A stretch of DNA of 64,000 nt from Mycogone perniciosa (Eukaryota; Ascomycota; Sordariomycetes; Hypocreales; Hypocreaceae). The notes beneath the pieces were generated by a model that saw only the letters and a list, made by a program, of their open reading frames with translations, did not search any database and was not told the DNA's origin. Made by a program: the position numbers and the translations under genes. The stretch is taken from positions 62,001 to 126,000 of the forward strand of contig JAOALB010000041.1 in assembly GCA_025331125.1 (NCBI GenBank), given 5' to 3'. How positions within the stretch are numbered: the stretch's first letter is position 1; the number at the start of each line of letters is the position of its first letter. Positions 45,108 through 56,708 of the stretch are shown piece by piece.

Positions 45108-47996
45108 CTATCCTCGCTTCCTTCGAAAGAAGCCCCCCAGAGCTCCCATTAACCCCCCTAGGCCCTTCTCATGGCTATCCCTCTCTAGGCCCTCCTGAAT
45201 CCAACCTGGTAATTTGCCCCTAATTCGATTCGTTCCATATCTTCTATCCACCAATACAATCGCCGCATGGTCCCCTCGATGCCGGACAGCCCTCCCAATA
45301 CTCTGATTCACGGCCCGCATACATGAATTCTCGTAAAAGTCCCGGGCCGTTTGTTTGGCCTGCCTTGTGGCCTCTTCTGTCGTAAAGCCTTCAGCAGTTA
45401 AGCGTGATGATGTTGTTGATTCGATGTACTCGAGTTTGGCCTTCCAATCTGGAGACGCAATGTTGGGGTACGGAAGTCCGACAACTATAACGCATCGTCC
45501 TAGCCGATCTGAAAAGTTGATACCCTCGGACATCTTACCACCCACGACACTAAGGAGTAGAGCTCCAGTGCGCTTGTCATCCGCTGGCCTATCACCTAGA
45601 ATGGCTTGCGAGTACTCCTGTAAGACTTCTTCGCTAGTGCTGCTTTTCGTCTCTCGGAATATAGACTTCCGAGCTTGAAGTCTATCCCAAATTGTCTGCG
45701 TGCTGCCATCTTGGCGCTTTTGCCACACCGCAACCACTTCGTTAAGGTAGCCGTAGCTCGGGAAAAAGACCACCACACCGTCCGGAATGATGGAACAAAT
45801 GTTCAATATCGCCAATCCCAGTTGGCCAATCATATCCGGATTACCGCGGTGCTGGAAGCTAAATTCGAATGGCTGTGTGCCTGGTCGGCTCGATGCAAGA
45901 GTCCAAACACAGAGATTCTCACGAGGGATGACGTGCCCGCAACTCAGTGTCGTCACCTTGCTCTTGGCCAGTGAAGGGAATAAGTGGTCCTTGTAATCTT
46001 CAAATGGGGACATTGTGCCACCAGCTAGTATGACAGCCCTGGCACTCGATGCAACTGATGAGAAAGCATGGGTTGGTGAGAGTAGAAGATACGATAGCTG
46101 TATATCTACTGCAGGTGCAGATATCTTTTTATAAAAGATGCGACCTTCTGAGCTGAGATTTGTGAGGGCCACCAAGAAAGAGACGAGTGTGTGGAGAACC
46201 GGGGAACTTGACTTTGAGGGCCCTGCTTTCTTGTTGTCATTCTCACTCTCCACATGTGCAACGTAGCTCTCAATTTTATACGCAAGTTTGGATTCCTGGA
46301 TATAATGAATCAGTTCAAACACGTTGATCTGGTCGATCCCCTTGTGTCGAGTCAAGTCATTCGGATCAACAATTCCATGTTCTTGCTGGTTGACAGTCAG
46401 TTGATGGACCAAAGATTGCCGTGTTCATTGCTCTGCATACCTTGAACTTTAGGGCCCCTTCCATCCATTCGGTTAGGCCTTCAATAACTCTGCCGACTCT
46501 TCCAACATTAACCCGATTCACGCCCTTCAACTTCTTGCCAAATTTTCTCACGTACACCCCCAACATTCCTCTCCCCCTCCGGAGATCAGTCAGTCGCAAT
46601 TCCGCTGAATGCACGTTCGATATTGCATCCATGATATTATGTGCTTCATCAACAATCACCACGTTGCCTTCGAGCTTGATGCCTAATGCTTCGCGAGCGC
46701 TCCTCTGAAGCAGGAGAGGATAAGGCAGCGTAATGATCTCAGCCCCAGGTAGTGCTGTCCTAGAAGCATAATATGGACATACTGACAAAGACTTTCCAAG
46801 CCGATGAAGATCCTCAATGTCCGGGAGTATCGCCAAGGCGTTGTCACGAAACTGGTGTGTTTGACTAAGAAGCTCTTCCTTGGGGACATATGAACACTTT
46901 TTGCTTGATTTGGATTGCTGAAGTTCTGCACAGCGATCGTTGATAGCTTGAACGGACCCAAGCTGAGACACCGAAGGGTTGATGCAGAGTTTCTGTCGAG
47001 ATGATAGAGGTAGCAGTTTTACCGGTTCCGTTGAGGCAGCATCTGTTTCCTTGGCCACTGATGACGGCAGCGATGATGGGAAAGCGGGGCGGCGAAGCTC
47101 AGTGATAAATTGTGATAATTGCGAATGAGTTCTCGATGTGTAGTAGATCTATTAAGGTCACTATAACGGCCGATCGTTGTTCTATAGTTGAGTCTCGCAC
47201 CTTGATTTCCTCTTCCAGAAAGTCTTCATTCTCATCTTGCTTTCTGGGACCACCCAGGCCAATCCTCTCGAGTACCTCGCGCGACTCTTTGCTCAGTCCT
47301 GACAAAGCATCTTGAGAGCCTGCATCATGATTACCAACATCATCGAGCAGCCATTCGGCGTCCTCGTCATCTATTTCATAGGTGGTAGTCGAATCATCAA
47401 TCCGACGTCGCTTTCGCCCTCTCTCTTCAAGAGTTTTCTCTTTGAGTCTGATAGCCTCAAGGCGCTTTTCCCGGTCTTCCCATCGCCTCAGGAGTTCTTC
47501 TCTCTTGCGGCGCAACAGTTGCTCGACAATCCAGGATGGCTCGTCTTTGTAAGTTTCGCCAGCTGCTTGCAAAGCCGCCTCATGTCTTGTCGCCTTGTGG
47601 TTGCGGAGCCATGTTAGAGACGCGCAAATTAGCGATAGTGATTTACCCTGATCATATGGTCAGCTTATCACGATGGGGCACCGATCATCCACAAGATAGT
47701 TTGCGCTGACCCTCCATTGAGCAAATCAAGTCTGTGAACGAGGGTGGAAGCGAGCAAGTGCATCATTTTCCGAGACTTTCCAGTGTTTTGATGATTTAAA
47801 CAAAATGAATGAAGAATGGTGGACTTACTGTGCCTGTTGGGCTCTCCAGGATGCCGATCTGGCCTTCACCTGTCTCGAGCACATCATATACCGTTTTCAT
47901 AAACTGATTCTGAACAGTGTATGGTGTGAATGGATGGTGAAAATCGAGGTTCGACAATCCACTCGTAACATCAGCGATGCCATCTGTAGAAGTCAT
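45108..47996 (-). CDS. CHL1: ATP-dependent DNA helicase Chl1 (DDX11 family)
   Basis: An XPD-like superfamily 2 helicase with an Fe-S cluster that acts in sister-chromatid cohesion and genome stability. Exons: 47829-47996, 47201-47647, 46441-47148 and 45108-46385, all phase 0, giving 866 residues, the normal length. Walker A (SPTGTGKS) is formed exactly across the first junction at residues 52-59. Motif Ia is [12 protein letters not shown], created by the exon 2/3 join. Cysteines in KLCINPS, NDRCAEL, KKCSYV and SVCPYY form the Fe-S site. The DEAH box is at 372-375, and motif VI is [12 protein letters not shown]. The start at 47996 ([13 protein letters not shown]) is the first in-frame ATG; a frame open six bases further upstream begins at a non-ATG codon. 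It diverges from L28 with a 326-bp gap holding an ACGCGT box. Confidence 0.94.
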
Positions 47997-48322
47997 TCTC
48001 AAGCATTTTCATCATTCATGACCCAACACATCCATTTCACTCCTTTACTCCGTACACGCGTTCGCGATCGTTAGCGGTGTGAAGTGGTGGGGATGACCTT
48101 GGCTCACACCACGGTCTGGCCACGAAGTCACATGACCTCACCACGGGCCAGCGCTGACCGTCTCGCAACCCACACTTTGGCCTTAGGGCTGTGCTGCCCT
48201 CTCGCCTAACAATTTTTCCGGGGCCGTCCCAGTGCCCCAAAGCCGTAGGCGCAAAACCATAACCACCCACTTCCAGTCTTCGACGCAAACACCGGAGAAG
48301 CGACAACACCACAACCGTCGCC
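47997..48322. other. Divergent promoter, CHL1 / L28
   Basis: A 326-bp region shared by the two divergent genes. It contains TACTCCGTA (48046-48054), the ACGCGT box at 48056-48061 and C/T-rich leader DNA before L28. No gene is present. Confidence 0.6.
48056..48061. promoter_or_regulatory. MCB-type box (ACGCGT)
   Basis: ACGCGT, followed by TCGCGA, about 60 bp upstream of the CHL1 start. It matches the MluI cell-cycle box bound by MBF in fungi, which drives S-phase genes; a cohesion helicase fits that regulon. Single six-base sites occur by chance. Confidence 0.4.
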
Positions 48323-49104
48323 ATGCCTACCCGAACTTCGAAGACCCGCAAGCTGTACGTTCTCATGTTCACCCGATGAAGCTGCTCGTGCGATTGGGAC
48401 AATGCCGTTTCTGGAGATCTGTCGAAATCTCGATTCGCAGGGCAGGGCGATGATCTTTGGCTGACATTTTCTTCGCTTCACAGTCGCGGCCACGTCTCCC
48501 ACGGACACGGTCGTGTCGGAAAGCACCGCAAGCACCCCGGTGGTCGTGGTCTGGCCGGTGGTCAGCACCACCACCGAACCAACATGGACAAGGTTCGCAA
48601 ACTCGAGATGCGATGGATGAGGGGCGACAGCGGCTGACTCTGCGATATAGTACCATCCCGGTTACTTCGGTAAGGTTGGTATGCGGTACTTCCACAAGCA
48701 GCCAAACCACTTCTGGAAGCCCGTCATCAACCTGGACAAGGTACATTAACCCCTTCCCTGCGAATATTTCGATGGTCAATTAGTGTGGGTGGAAGAGGAC
48801 GGGTGGGAGTGGAAGAGTGGCCATGAAGGCGGCGATTGCTCAAACATTTACATGAGAAAACCAACGGCTAACTTGGGAATTTTAGCTGTGGTCTCTCGTC
48901 CCCATCGAGACCCGTGATGCCTACATCTCTGGCGAGAAGAAGGACACCGTCCCTGTCCTCGACCTCCTCCCCCTCGGCTACTCCAAGGTCCTCGGCAAGG
49001 GCCGTCTCCCAGAAATCCCCCTGGTTGTCCGCGCGAGATGGGTCAGCAAGCTGGCTGAGCAGAAGATCAAGGAGGCTGGTGGTGTTGTCGAGCTGGTGGC
49101 ATAA
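48323..49104 (+). CDS. 60S ribosomal protein uL15 (L28/L27a)
   Basis: A large-subunit ribosomal protein of 149 residues. Four exons: 48323-48354, 48484-48592, 48651-48740 and 48886-49104. After [11 protein letters not shown] comes [20 protein letters not shown], the strongly conserved basic N-terminus of eukaryotic uL15, then [15 protein letters not shown] and the C-terminal domain ([19 protein letters not shown]). Length matches yeast Rpl28 (149 residues). The very short first exon is usual for ribosomal protein genes. Confident assignment. Confidence 0.96.
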
Positions 49105-49612
49105 ATGAAATGACGCTATGCTGGAGTCGGGCTTGTTGTGGATATGGAACCGGTTTTTCACGGCGGAAAATGGATCCTCACCCCTGTATACCGAGACAAG
49201 GTGCTTGGGGAGGGAGTTGGGTTGGTCGGTTTCGAGCATTGCATCAGGGACTCTTCCAATGGAGTTTTAACGAACGAAATAAAAATCAATTTTCGCCTAT
49301 GCAACGATGTCCATCCAGCCTGAGCACATGAGGAGACAAGTCAGTGGCAAGCTATTAGTGGTTATAGCATTACTACGATTGCTGCTGCTATATGGGGGTC
49401 GGTATCTGAACCTTCAACTCCATCGCCGTGCTGTCGATGTATGTATGATAATATACTCCAGAACGCCAAGAAAAACTCGTGACCCAAACACTCGTACATA
49501 GATCTATCCCGTTCCTGCCGTCTATCCCACATTGATCAACCTTTCCGCCATAACAATCCTACAAAGTACACATCTCCCCCAAAGTCGAAGTGGGAGATTG
49601 ACATGTCCTCGC
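49105..49612. other. Convergent 3' region, L28 / Cdc7
   Basis: About 510 bp between converging stop codons, containing both 3' ends. No gene is seen. Confidence 0.5.
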
Positions 49613-51115
49613 TCAGGCATGAAGCATGTCCACTTCGTCCTCATCCTGCCCTTCTTGAGATATTCCAATCTTCAAAAACTCGTGGTCCAATGCCTCCAGT
49701 GCTGTAATGCGCCTGCTCGGATCCAATTCCATGCATCTCTCAAGGAATCGGACTGCAAGCTTCTCATCCGGGGTAAGAGGCTTGTCGTCGGTCCGGCATG
49801 TACTCCAGAGAATAATCTTCTCCATTGTGAAGCCCTGCTGGCCAATGGTGGGGATGGTCGTCTCGAAGACACAGCCGTGGAGCAGCCCTGCGGCCTTCAT
49901 CCGTTTCGATCCAAATATGGTGGCGATTTCAATCATAGCTTCCACGTCATCAGCGGAGTTGAAAAATGGAAATCTTTTGGATAGGATAGTAAGAAGAATG
50001 ACGCCAGCGGACCAGATATCAATGGCAGTGGTCTGCTCAGTGCACTTGAAAAGCACCTCAGGGGCACGAAAGCCTCTGGTACCGGCGCGGTTGGCGCGTC
50101 GAGAGGGACGGGTATCTGATTTGGGGTATCCTGGTTGTGAAGTCATTGAAGCCTGAGCCCAGACGGAGTTGGTTTGACGATGCTTCCGCGTTTCTCGGCC
50201 CTCGTGGCAGAGACAGGGCTTGCAGTCCGTACCTTCTCGCTCAGCTAAGCCAAAGTCCACGAGAACACCGTGTTGAGTGAGCGGGTCATAAAGGAAGTTA
50301 GTAGGCTTGATATCTCGGTGCAAGATCTTATGCTCATGCACACTCTTGAGGGCGGTGAATAGGGATCGGAGGTAGATGGCAATATCGGGGATTGTCATGT
50401 CCCTGAAGTAGGCTCTGAAGTCGCCGTGGCGGAAGTAGGGGAGGATAGCAACAACTTGGTCAGTATGGCGGAAGGCAGTAATTAGAGGACAGACAGAGGG
50501 GCACTGCCGTAGGTCATGGAGGAGTTCAAGTTCATTGAGGATTCGGGCTGGGCTGGATGTGACATAGATCTTCTTGATGGCGACGTAGCGTGTTCGCCGC
50601 CGCGATGACCGATACGAGGCAGTATCTGAGTGTCCCTTCAATGGAGGAGGCGTCCATTTAGCCGAGTCATCTTCATAGTCCCAACTGTTATCGTAGCGAT
50701 CATAGAGAATGTCTTCGGCTTTGAAAACGGTCGAGAATGTGCCTATGCAGAACGGTTGTCGGGTCAATTGGGTTTTCCGATGCCATTGGAAGCATGACAT
50801 ACCTTCTCCAATGCGCTTGATCAATCGATATCTGTCTCGAAAGCCAGGGAAGTCGTCCTGTAGCTTGTCCATGTCGGCCTGGACGCTGCGCTCGACGTGT
50901 TCATCGTCTGAGCTCTCGTCTTCTTCTTCGTCCGCTTCCTCCTCTACTTCGTCGTCTTCCTCAGCATCAAGCTCATCCATAGTCGCATGATCCACGCCGT
51001 TGACATGATCATCATCAACCATCATCTCCGTCTCCTCTGTATGGGCATCCTCGTGGATCTCGAACGATTCTTCCACTGGCCGTCGCAGGGCTGTTGTTGC
51101 CATCGTCATTTCCAT
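49613..51115 (-). CDS. CDC7: Cell-cycle Ser/Thr kinase Cdc7 (Hsk1)
   Basis: The DDK kinase catalytic subunit, which with Dbf4 phosphorylates MCM helicase to fire replication origins. Two exons, 50803-51115 and 49613-50742, encode 480 residues. The 60-nt intron (50743-50802, GTATGT to GCATAG) is in frame with no stop; removing it is required to rebuild the Gly-rich loop GEGTFSTVFKAED. The catalytic loop HRDIKPTNF starts at His246 and DFG is at Asp267. Between DFG and the APE segment (RAPEVLF) lies an insert with CKPCLCHEGRETRKH, as in Cdc7 kinase insert II, and TRGFRAPEV is diagnostic. The N-terminus is very acidic (residues 20-90). The start at 51115 (MEMTMATTALRRP) is the first ATG. Confidence 0.93.
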   Translation of the reverse strand: MEMTMATTALRRPVEESFEIHEDAHTEETEMMVDDDHVNGVDHATMDELDAEEDDEVEEEADEEEDESSDDEHVERSVQADMDKLQDDFPGFRDRYRLIKRIGEGMSCFQWHRKTQLTRQPFCIGTFSTVFKAEDILYDRYDNSWDYEDDSAKWTPPPLKGHSDTASYRSSRRRTRYVAIKKIYVTSSPARILNELELLHDLRQCPSVCPLITAFRHTDQVVAILPYFRHGDFRAYFRDMTIPDIAIYLRSLFTALKSVHEHKILHRDIKPTNFLYDPLTQHGVLVDFGLAEREGTDCKPCLCHEGRETRKHRQTNSVWAQASMTSQPGYPKSDTRPSRRANRAGTRGFRAPEVLFKCTEQTTAIDIWSAGVILLTILSKRFPFFNSADDVEAMIEIATIFGSKRMKAAGLLHGCVFETTIPTIGQQGFTMEKIILWSTCRTDDKPLTPDEKLAVRFLERCMELDPSRRITALEALDHEFLKIGISQEGQDEDEVDMLHA

Positions 51116-51676
51116 AAGCCCTCTCTGATCAATCGAAACACGCAAACACGCAAACGTCCGCCGTCCCCGTCAGAAGCAACAACCAACCGCTAAAATCCTC
51201 AGTAGGGCAAATCCGGTGTGCAGTCGATTTCCGAGCTGCTGGGCAAAAGCATATGCATGCAGCAGCAACAGGACGTTTGTTTCGGCGATTTCAGTGGAAT
51301 ATGGAGGGGCTGCCACTGTAGTTTGGCGGTGCCTGCAGGGGTTCGTTAGTGGCCGAGAGAGCCTAGAGGTCAGAACACGCGACAAAGCGAATAGTGGATG
51401 GTGGGGTTTAAGCCCAAGGTCGCGTCCAAACAAAACAAACACTTTGGTTGCTGAGCGATCAATCAATCGCCTCACCTCCTCATCCCGCCACTTTTAGCGA
51501 TCGCACAGCAAGACTGCAGACATCCCAGGCGCCAGGTTCCAACGCCCAGGGTGGTCTTCAAACTGCGATACTAACCATACAGTCCAGTGTTGGAATCGCA
51601 TCCCCACTCTATCAACTTTCTATCCTCGTCAAGACCCAGCTTGCACCCCGCCATCGCGGCGCACAAATCGCCCAAC
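51116..51676. other. Divergent promoter, CDC7 / CND1
   Basis: A 561-bp region shared by two divergent chromosome-cycle genes. It contains repeated ACACGCAAAC units near 51138-51156 next to CDC7. No consensus ACGCGT box was seen. No gene is present. Confidence 0.5.
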
Positions 51677-54600
51677 ATGGGGACCATAGGCTTCGATATC
51701 AACGATGCGCTCAAGCATTACATGTCCGATCCAACCACAATACCGACCCCCGAGGCTGATTCCGCGCTATTCGATTGCGAAAATGATCCCGAAGCCTTCA
51801 CCAACCAAGTGATCAATCCAGTGCTAAACCCCATCATCGATGCGGTGGCGGATAACCCAGACGCAATCCTGCGGGCCGCCAACATGGACTCATTACAGTT
51901 CCTCCTCAAGTGCGCATCATTCAGTACATTATCTGAGGATTTTGGGATTTTTTTCTAACATCTTCGAAACCATTCAGATACACACCGTACATACCCACAC
52001 ACATCCTCAGCAAAGTGTTTGATCTGGTTATGAGTGGTTTGAGCGCAGAGACTGATGCCGTACATAACGATATCGAGTCACCCGATGAGCAAGAGTCTGT
52101 GGCACATCACAAGCAACTTCTCGAAATCTACGGCTTCCTCTTACAGTGGACTATCGCCGCTGTAGAGACCAAGGCGGCGGAGAAGTCGTCCACAGCACCA
52201 GCTGCCCGAGGGCGGGGAAAGCCCAAGAAGGGGGTTACCGCGGCAAAGGAAGATGCTTGGGATTCGGCATCCCAATTGCAAGTTGCGCTGGAAATTATGT
52301 GCAAAACCTTGAAGTTGAAGCTGTCAAAGATATTTTTGACCACGAGCGAGAGAGATACCTTTATCGGCCTCCTCACAAGGCCAGTGTACATGATCTTGGA
52401 AAGCGAGCAGCGTGTCAAGGCAACGGCCATTCGAATGCATTGCTTCAAAGTGCTGTGCATTGCGGTCAAGCACCATGGCCATGGTTACGGTTTGTCCACA
52501 AGCGCAGTCAGGCGAGACATAGACGCTAACTGAATGGCAGCGGCACAAATCAATGTCATCCAGAACTTGACCTATTTCGAGCATCTCTCGGAGCCCATGG
52601 CCGAGTTCCTCCATATCCTAGCGGAGACGTACGACTATCCCCAGCTGGCCGATGAGGTTCTGCGTGAAATTAGTAACAAGGAGTTCAACTCTAACGACAC
52701 GCGAGGGCCAAAATCCGTTTCAGCATTTATCGCCAAATTGTCGGAGCTTGCCCCGAGACTCGTCATTAAGCAGATGACGATGCTAGCTAAGCAGCTGGAT
52801 AGCGAGGTAGGATGGAGCTTGCAACGCAAGACATAGGACGCCCGCTGACATGTACAGTCGTACACACTTCGTTGCGCTTTGATCGAGGTGTGCGGAAATA
52901 TGATTGCCTATCTCAGCAAGCAAGATGAACGCAGCGAAAGTCACAAGTCTCAGTTAAATGCATTCTTTGACGTGCTCGAAGAGCGCTTTCTTGACATCAA
53001 TCCATACTCAAGATGCCGCACACTGCAGGTATACAGCAAACTTTGCGAACTCGAACAAAAATTTCCCAAGAGGCGACAAAAAGCGGCGGAGCTTGCATGT
53101 CGAAGTCTTGAGGACAAGAGCAGCAATGTGAGGCGCAATGCCATCAAGCTGTTGGGGACGCTTATCAAGACTCATCCCTTCACTGTCATGCACGGTGCCC
53201 AGCTCTCAAGAAAGGAATGGCAAGCCCGTTATGACAAGGTCGAAGAGGAGCTCAATGCATTGAAACCTCCTCCTGGACTGCCTGGTTTTGGGAACGATAA
53301 GGCGAATACCACTGTCGATAATGAACTCCTTGATGAAGCCACCCAAGTTGGGTCTCCGCAAAAGCCCAGGCCAATGACAGACGAGGAGAAGATTGCCGCA
53401 ATCAAAAAGGCACAGGAAGAAGCCGCTACCGGCGAGGCAATTGAGAAACTCACGCTAACAAGGAGATACTATAATGAGGCTCTCAAATTCATCGATGTCT
53501 TACACGATACGACAGGTATCATCTGTCAGCTTCTTGGATCTAAGAACAAGAGCGAAGTTATCGAAGCGATCGACTATTTCGAGATCGGCGATGCCTACAA
53601 CATCGAGCAGAACAAGGTTGGTATCAGACGAATGCTTCGCCTAATTTGGACCAAGGGCAACAGCGATGAAGGTAAGGGCGTGCAAACCCACCTCATCGAG
53701 TGTTATAGAAGGCTGTTCTTCGAGGCTCCCGACTCATTCAGTCCAAACGACGCAGCTAACTACATCGCCCGTAACATGATCAGTCTGACATTTGGTGCGA
53801 CTCCTGCGGAGCTGACGTCACTAGAGCAACTGCTTGCCACGATGATGAAGGGTGGTATCATTCCTGAAATCGTTGTCGCCAAGCTGTGGCAGGTATATGG
53901 CGTTCAAAAACGCGAGATCTCGAGAACACAGAGGCGGGGAGCCATCATTGTGCTAGGGATGCTCGCAACCGCCAACCCCGAAATTGTGGTCGGCGAGATT
54001 GAAACCATGCTTCGGACCGGTCTGGGAGCCCATGGCCGAAACGATTTGCAATTGGCCAAGTATACGTGCATTGCTCTCAGGCGGATCAACCCTACAGGCC
54101 GGCAAGCAAAGGAATCAACAGCCAAATTTGCCCGACTCCCAAATGATCATGCAGTATGCTCCCGGTTGGCAGCCATCATGGAAGTTCCGTCAGATAGCAA
54201 GGAGTGGTATGGCGTCGCAGAACAGGCAATCAACGCAGTCTATGTCCTTTCCAAGCACCCCGATACCCTTTGTTCGGCCATCATCCGGCGAAAGACTAGG
54301 CAGGTTTTTGGTCGATCACCTTCACGTCCCACGTCACGTCCTAACTCTAGACCCACCTCCCGGGATGAGACCAAGACCATTGAAGCTGTCGATCCAACGG
54401 CTGCTGTTTCCATGATGGACACACCGGAGAAACACAAGAAGCGGGATAATGCTATTGCTCTATCGCAGCTTCTTTTCATCGTAGGCCACGTTGCCATCAA
54501 GCAAATTGTACATCTCGAGTTGTGCGAGTTGGATTTCAAGCGAAGAAAGCAGGAGAAGGACAAGCAGACAACAACAAAGACTGAGAAGGAGAAGGAGGAT

Positions 54601-55493
54601 GCAGATGAACTGGACCTCATCGGGGGCACGACAGAAGACGATTTTACGGAGGCGATGGCCCACATCCGAGAGCGCGAGCTCCTTTACGGACCAACCTCGC
54701 TGCTAGCATTATTTGGGCCCCTCGTGTCAGAGCTATGCGCCAACAACACAACGTATGCCGACAATGGTCTTCAAGCAGCAGCTACCCTGTGCCTGGCAAA
54801 GCTCATGTGTGTCTCTTCCGAATATTGCGAGGTCAATCTTCCCCTGCTCATCACTATTATGGAGCGGTCGCCCGATGCCACAGTCCGATCCAACGCCGTG
54901 ATTGCACTTGGTGACATGGCAGTTTGCTTCAATCATCTGATTGATGAAAACACAGACTTCCTCTACCGGCGTCTAGCTGACAAGGATGAATCTGTCAAGC
55001 GAACATGTCTCATGACGCTAACATTCTTGATTTTGGCTGGTCAGGTCAAGGTCAAGGGTCAGCTAGGCGAGATGGCCAAGTGCATGGAGGATGAGGACAG
55101 ACGGATTGCAGACCTTGCCAAGATGTTCTTTACTGAGCTTAGCACCAAAGACAACGCGGTGTACAATCACTTTGTGGATATGTTCAGTCTTCTCAGCGCG
55201 GGCAACATGGAAGAAGAGAGCTTCAGGAGGATTGTCAGGTTTCTCTTGGGCTTTGTTGAAAAGGTAAGATCTCTTTTGCGGGAGATATCAGTGTGCACAA
55301 GTGCTGACAATAATATGAACAGGACAAGCATGCCAAGCAGCTGGCAGAGAAGCTTGCTGCCAGGCTTGCACGCTGTGATACAGAGCGGCAGTGGAACGAT
55401 GTTGCTTTTGCGCTGGGTCTGTTGCAACACAAGAATGAGGAGATCACAAAGGTGGTCTCTGAAGGATTCAAGCTTGTGCAGGTCGCTGCTTGA
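51677..55493 (+). CDS. Condensin complex subunit 1 (Cnd1/Ycs4/CAP-D2)
   Basis: A HEAT-repeat subunit of condensin, which compacts mitotic chromosomes. Five exons: 51677-51909, 51978-52483, 52541-52806, 52858-55263 and 55323-55493, giving 1193 residues, normal for the family. The N-terminal part (LILSKVF, LLEIYGFLLQW) matches the condensin N-terminal domain; the second exon ends with a conserved-looking block before an acceptor whose join reads HHGHAAQINVIQNL. The long exon holds HEAT repeats such as CRTLQVYSKLCELEQKFP and the Cnd1 domain near PDATVRSNAVIALGDMAVCF and DESVKRTCLMTLTFLILAGQ. The last exon ends KLVQVAA. A Ser/Arg/Pro-rich segment near residue 830 could be phosphorylated. Start ATG opens MGTIGFDINDALKHY. 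Confidence 0.93.
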
Positions 55494-56708
55494 ATTGTCT
55501 AATTGGTGATTATATATGGTGGGGCATTGCCTATGAATGACTGATGATGAGTCAATGGTGTTTGAATCTGCAAAATCATGGTTCTAGTATGCCATTCTTT
55601 ACGAGTGAGATGTGATGATAAAAAGGTCGCATATGTTAGAAGGTCGGCTGGGGATTGTGCATTCGAATGGTATTCATAGGGGCTCGTGTACTTCGTTTTT
55701 TTTTACAAGGTCGGGGTACATCTCATTCATTTTTTTGTGTGTATTTCTTCGGCTTGTGTTGTCATGGTTTGATAGTATCTCCGACACACCCCAAAACCGA
55801 CTCAAATACTAGATGTTCGTCCAACATTTTGCGTTTTTCCAATTCTCTCGTCATTCAGGTTTTGTAGGGTAGCTGGTAAGTATGAGGACGCCCGCAACAG
55901 CGTTGGCGTGATGGAGCAGCACAAGGCTCGGCATATTTCAACCGTTTGTCCAGAACTTCCCTACGTAATCCTAGCAGACAATGGAGTTTTGATGAGTCAT
56001 CGACTTGGTATTTCCCTTCTAAGTGGTCGGGGTAAACGATTGGCAGCGTATTGTTTTCCCTTATGTAATTCGTACCTTACCTTGTATTCATTCATCATTC
56101 ATGAGGAAGTGCATGACATTCGCCTCATTCTTGATCTAGCTTAGCGCAACGTCACCATGCCGAGGAAGCGAACCACCGTCCACGTGATCTCCGGGGCCTA
56201 ACCTGATCGAGAAACTTCTGGAGGAACTTGGTGCTGTACCTCAGCTGTTGCTTGCTGCTATTTTATATATGGACGTTTGCGGGCAGCTGTGTCACGTCAC
56301 CTTTGGATATATTAAAGTGACGGAATGAGCGGTTGATATCCAGCAGAAAATCATCGAAATATCTGTTCAGAAACCTTCATCGCGATTACGCGGTACCTAC
56401 CCACGGCCATACTCGACATCGTTGCGACAGGGAACCGGATAGGAGCTGCGAATCTTTCGAACTTGGTCCCTTTGCCGCTGCCTTCGACCATCTTCATCAT
56501 CCCACACGCCGCGAGGCCATGGGCTTAGCCCTAGCAGCTGCGTTTACAAGGATCGTGATCGGGGGGCCACTTTAGGTACGTCGCAGAACGAACAATTGCC
56601 ACCATACCCATCCCCATACTGCGCAGCTTCGTCGCGTTGATCGATGGCTCAGGGAGCTAGCTTAGCTGACTGGTGACCTTCGGCAGTCACAACACGCGTA
56701 ACGCAAAC
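55494..56708. other. Intergenic region, CND1 to FCP1
   Basis: About 1.2 kb. No protein-like frame is found. An ACGCGT lies at 56694-56699, just before the FCP1 start. The remainder is presumed 3' flank of CND1 and promoter of FCP1. Confidence 0.45.

Noticed and set aside
56694..56699. ACGCGT just before the FCP1 start
   Set aside because: It lies ten bases from the start codon, too close for a promoter element, and Fcp1 is not a known MBF target.
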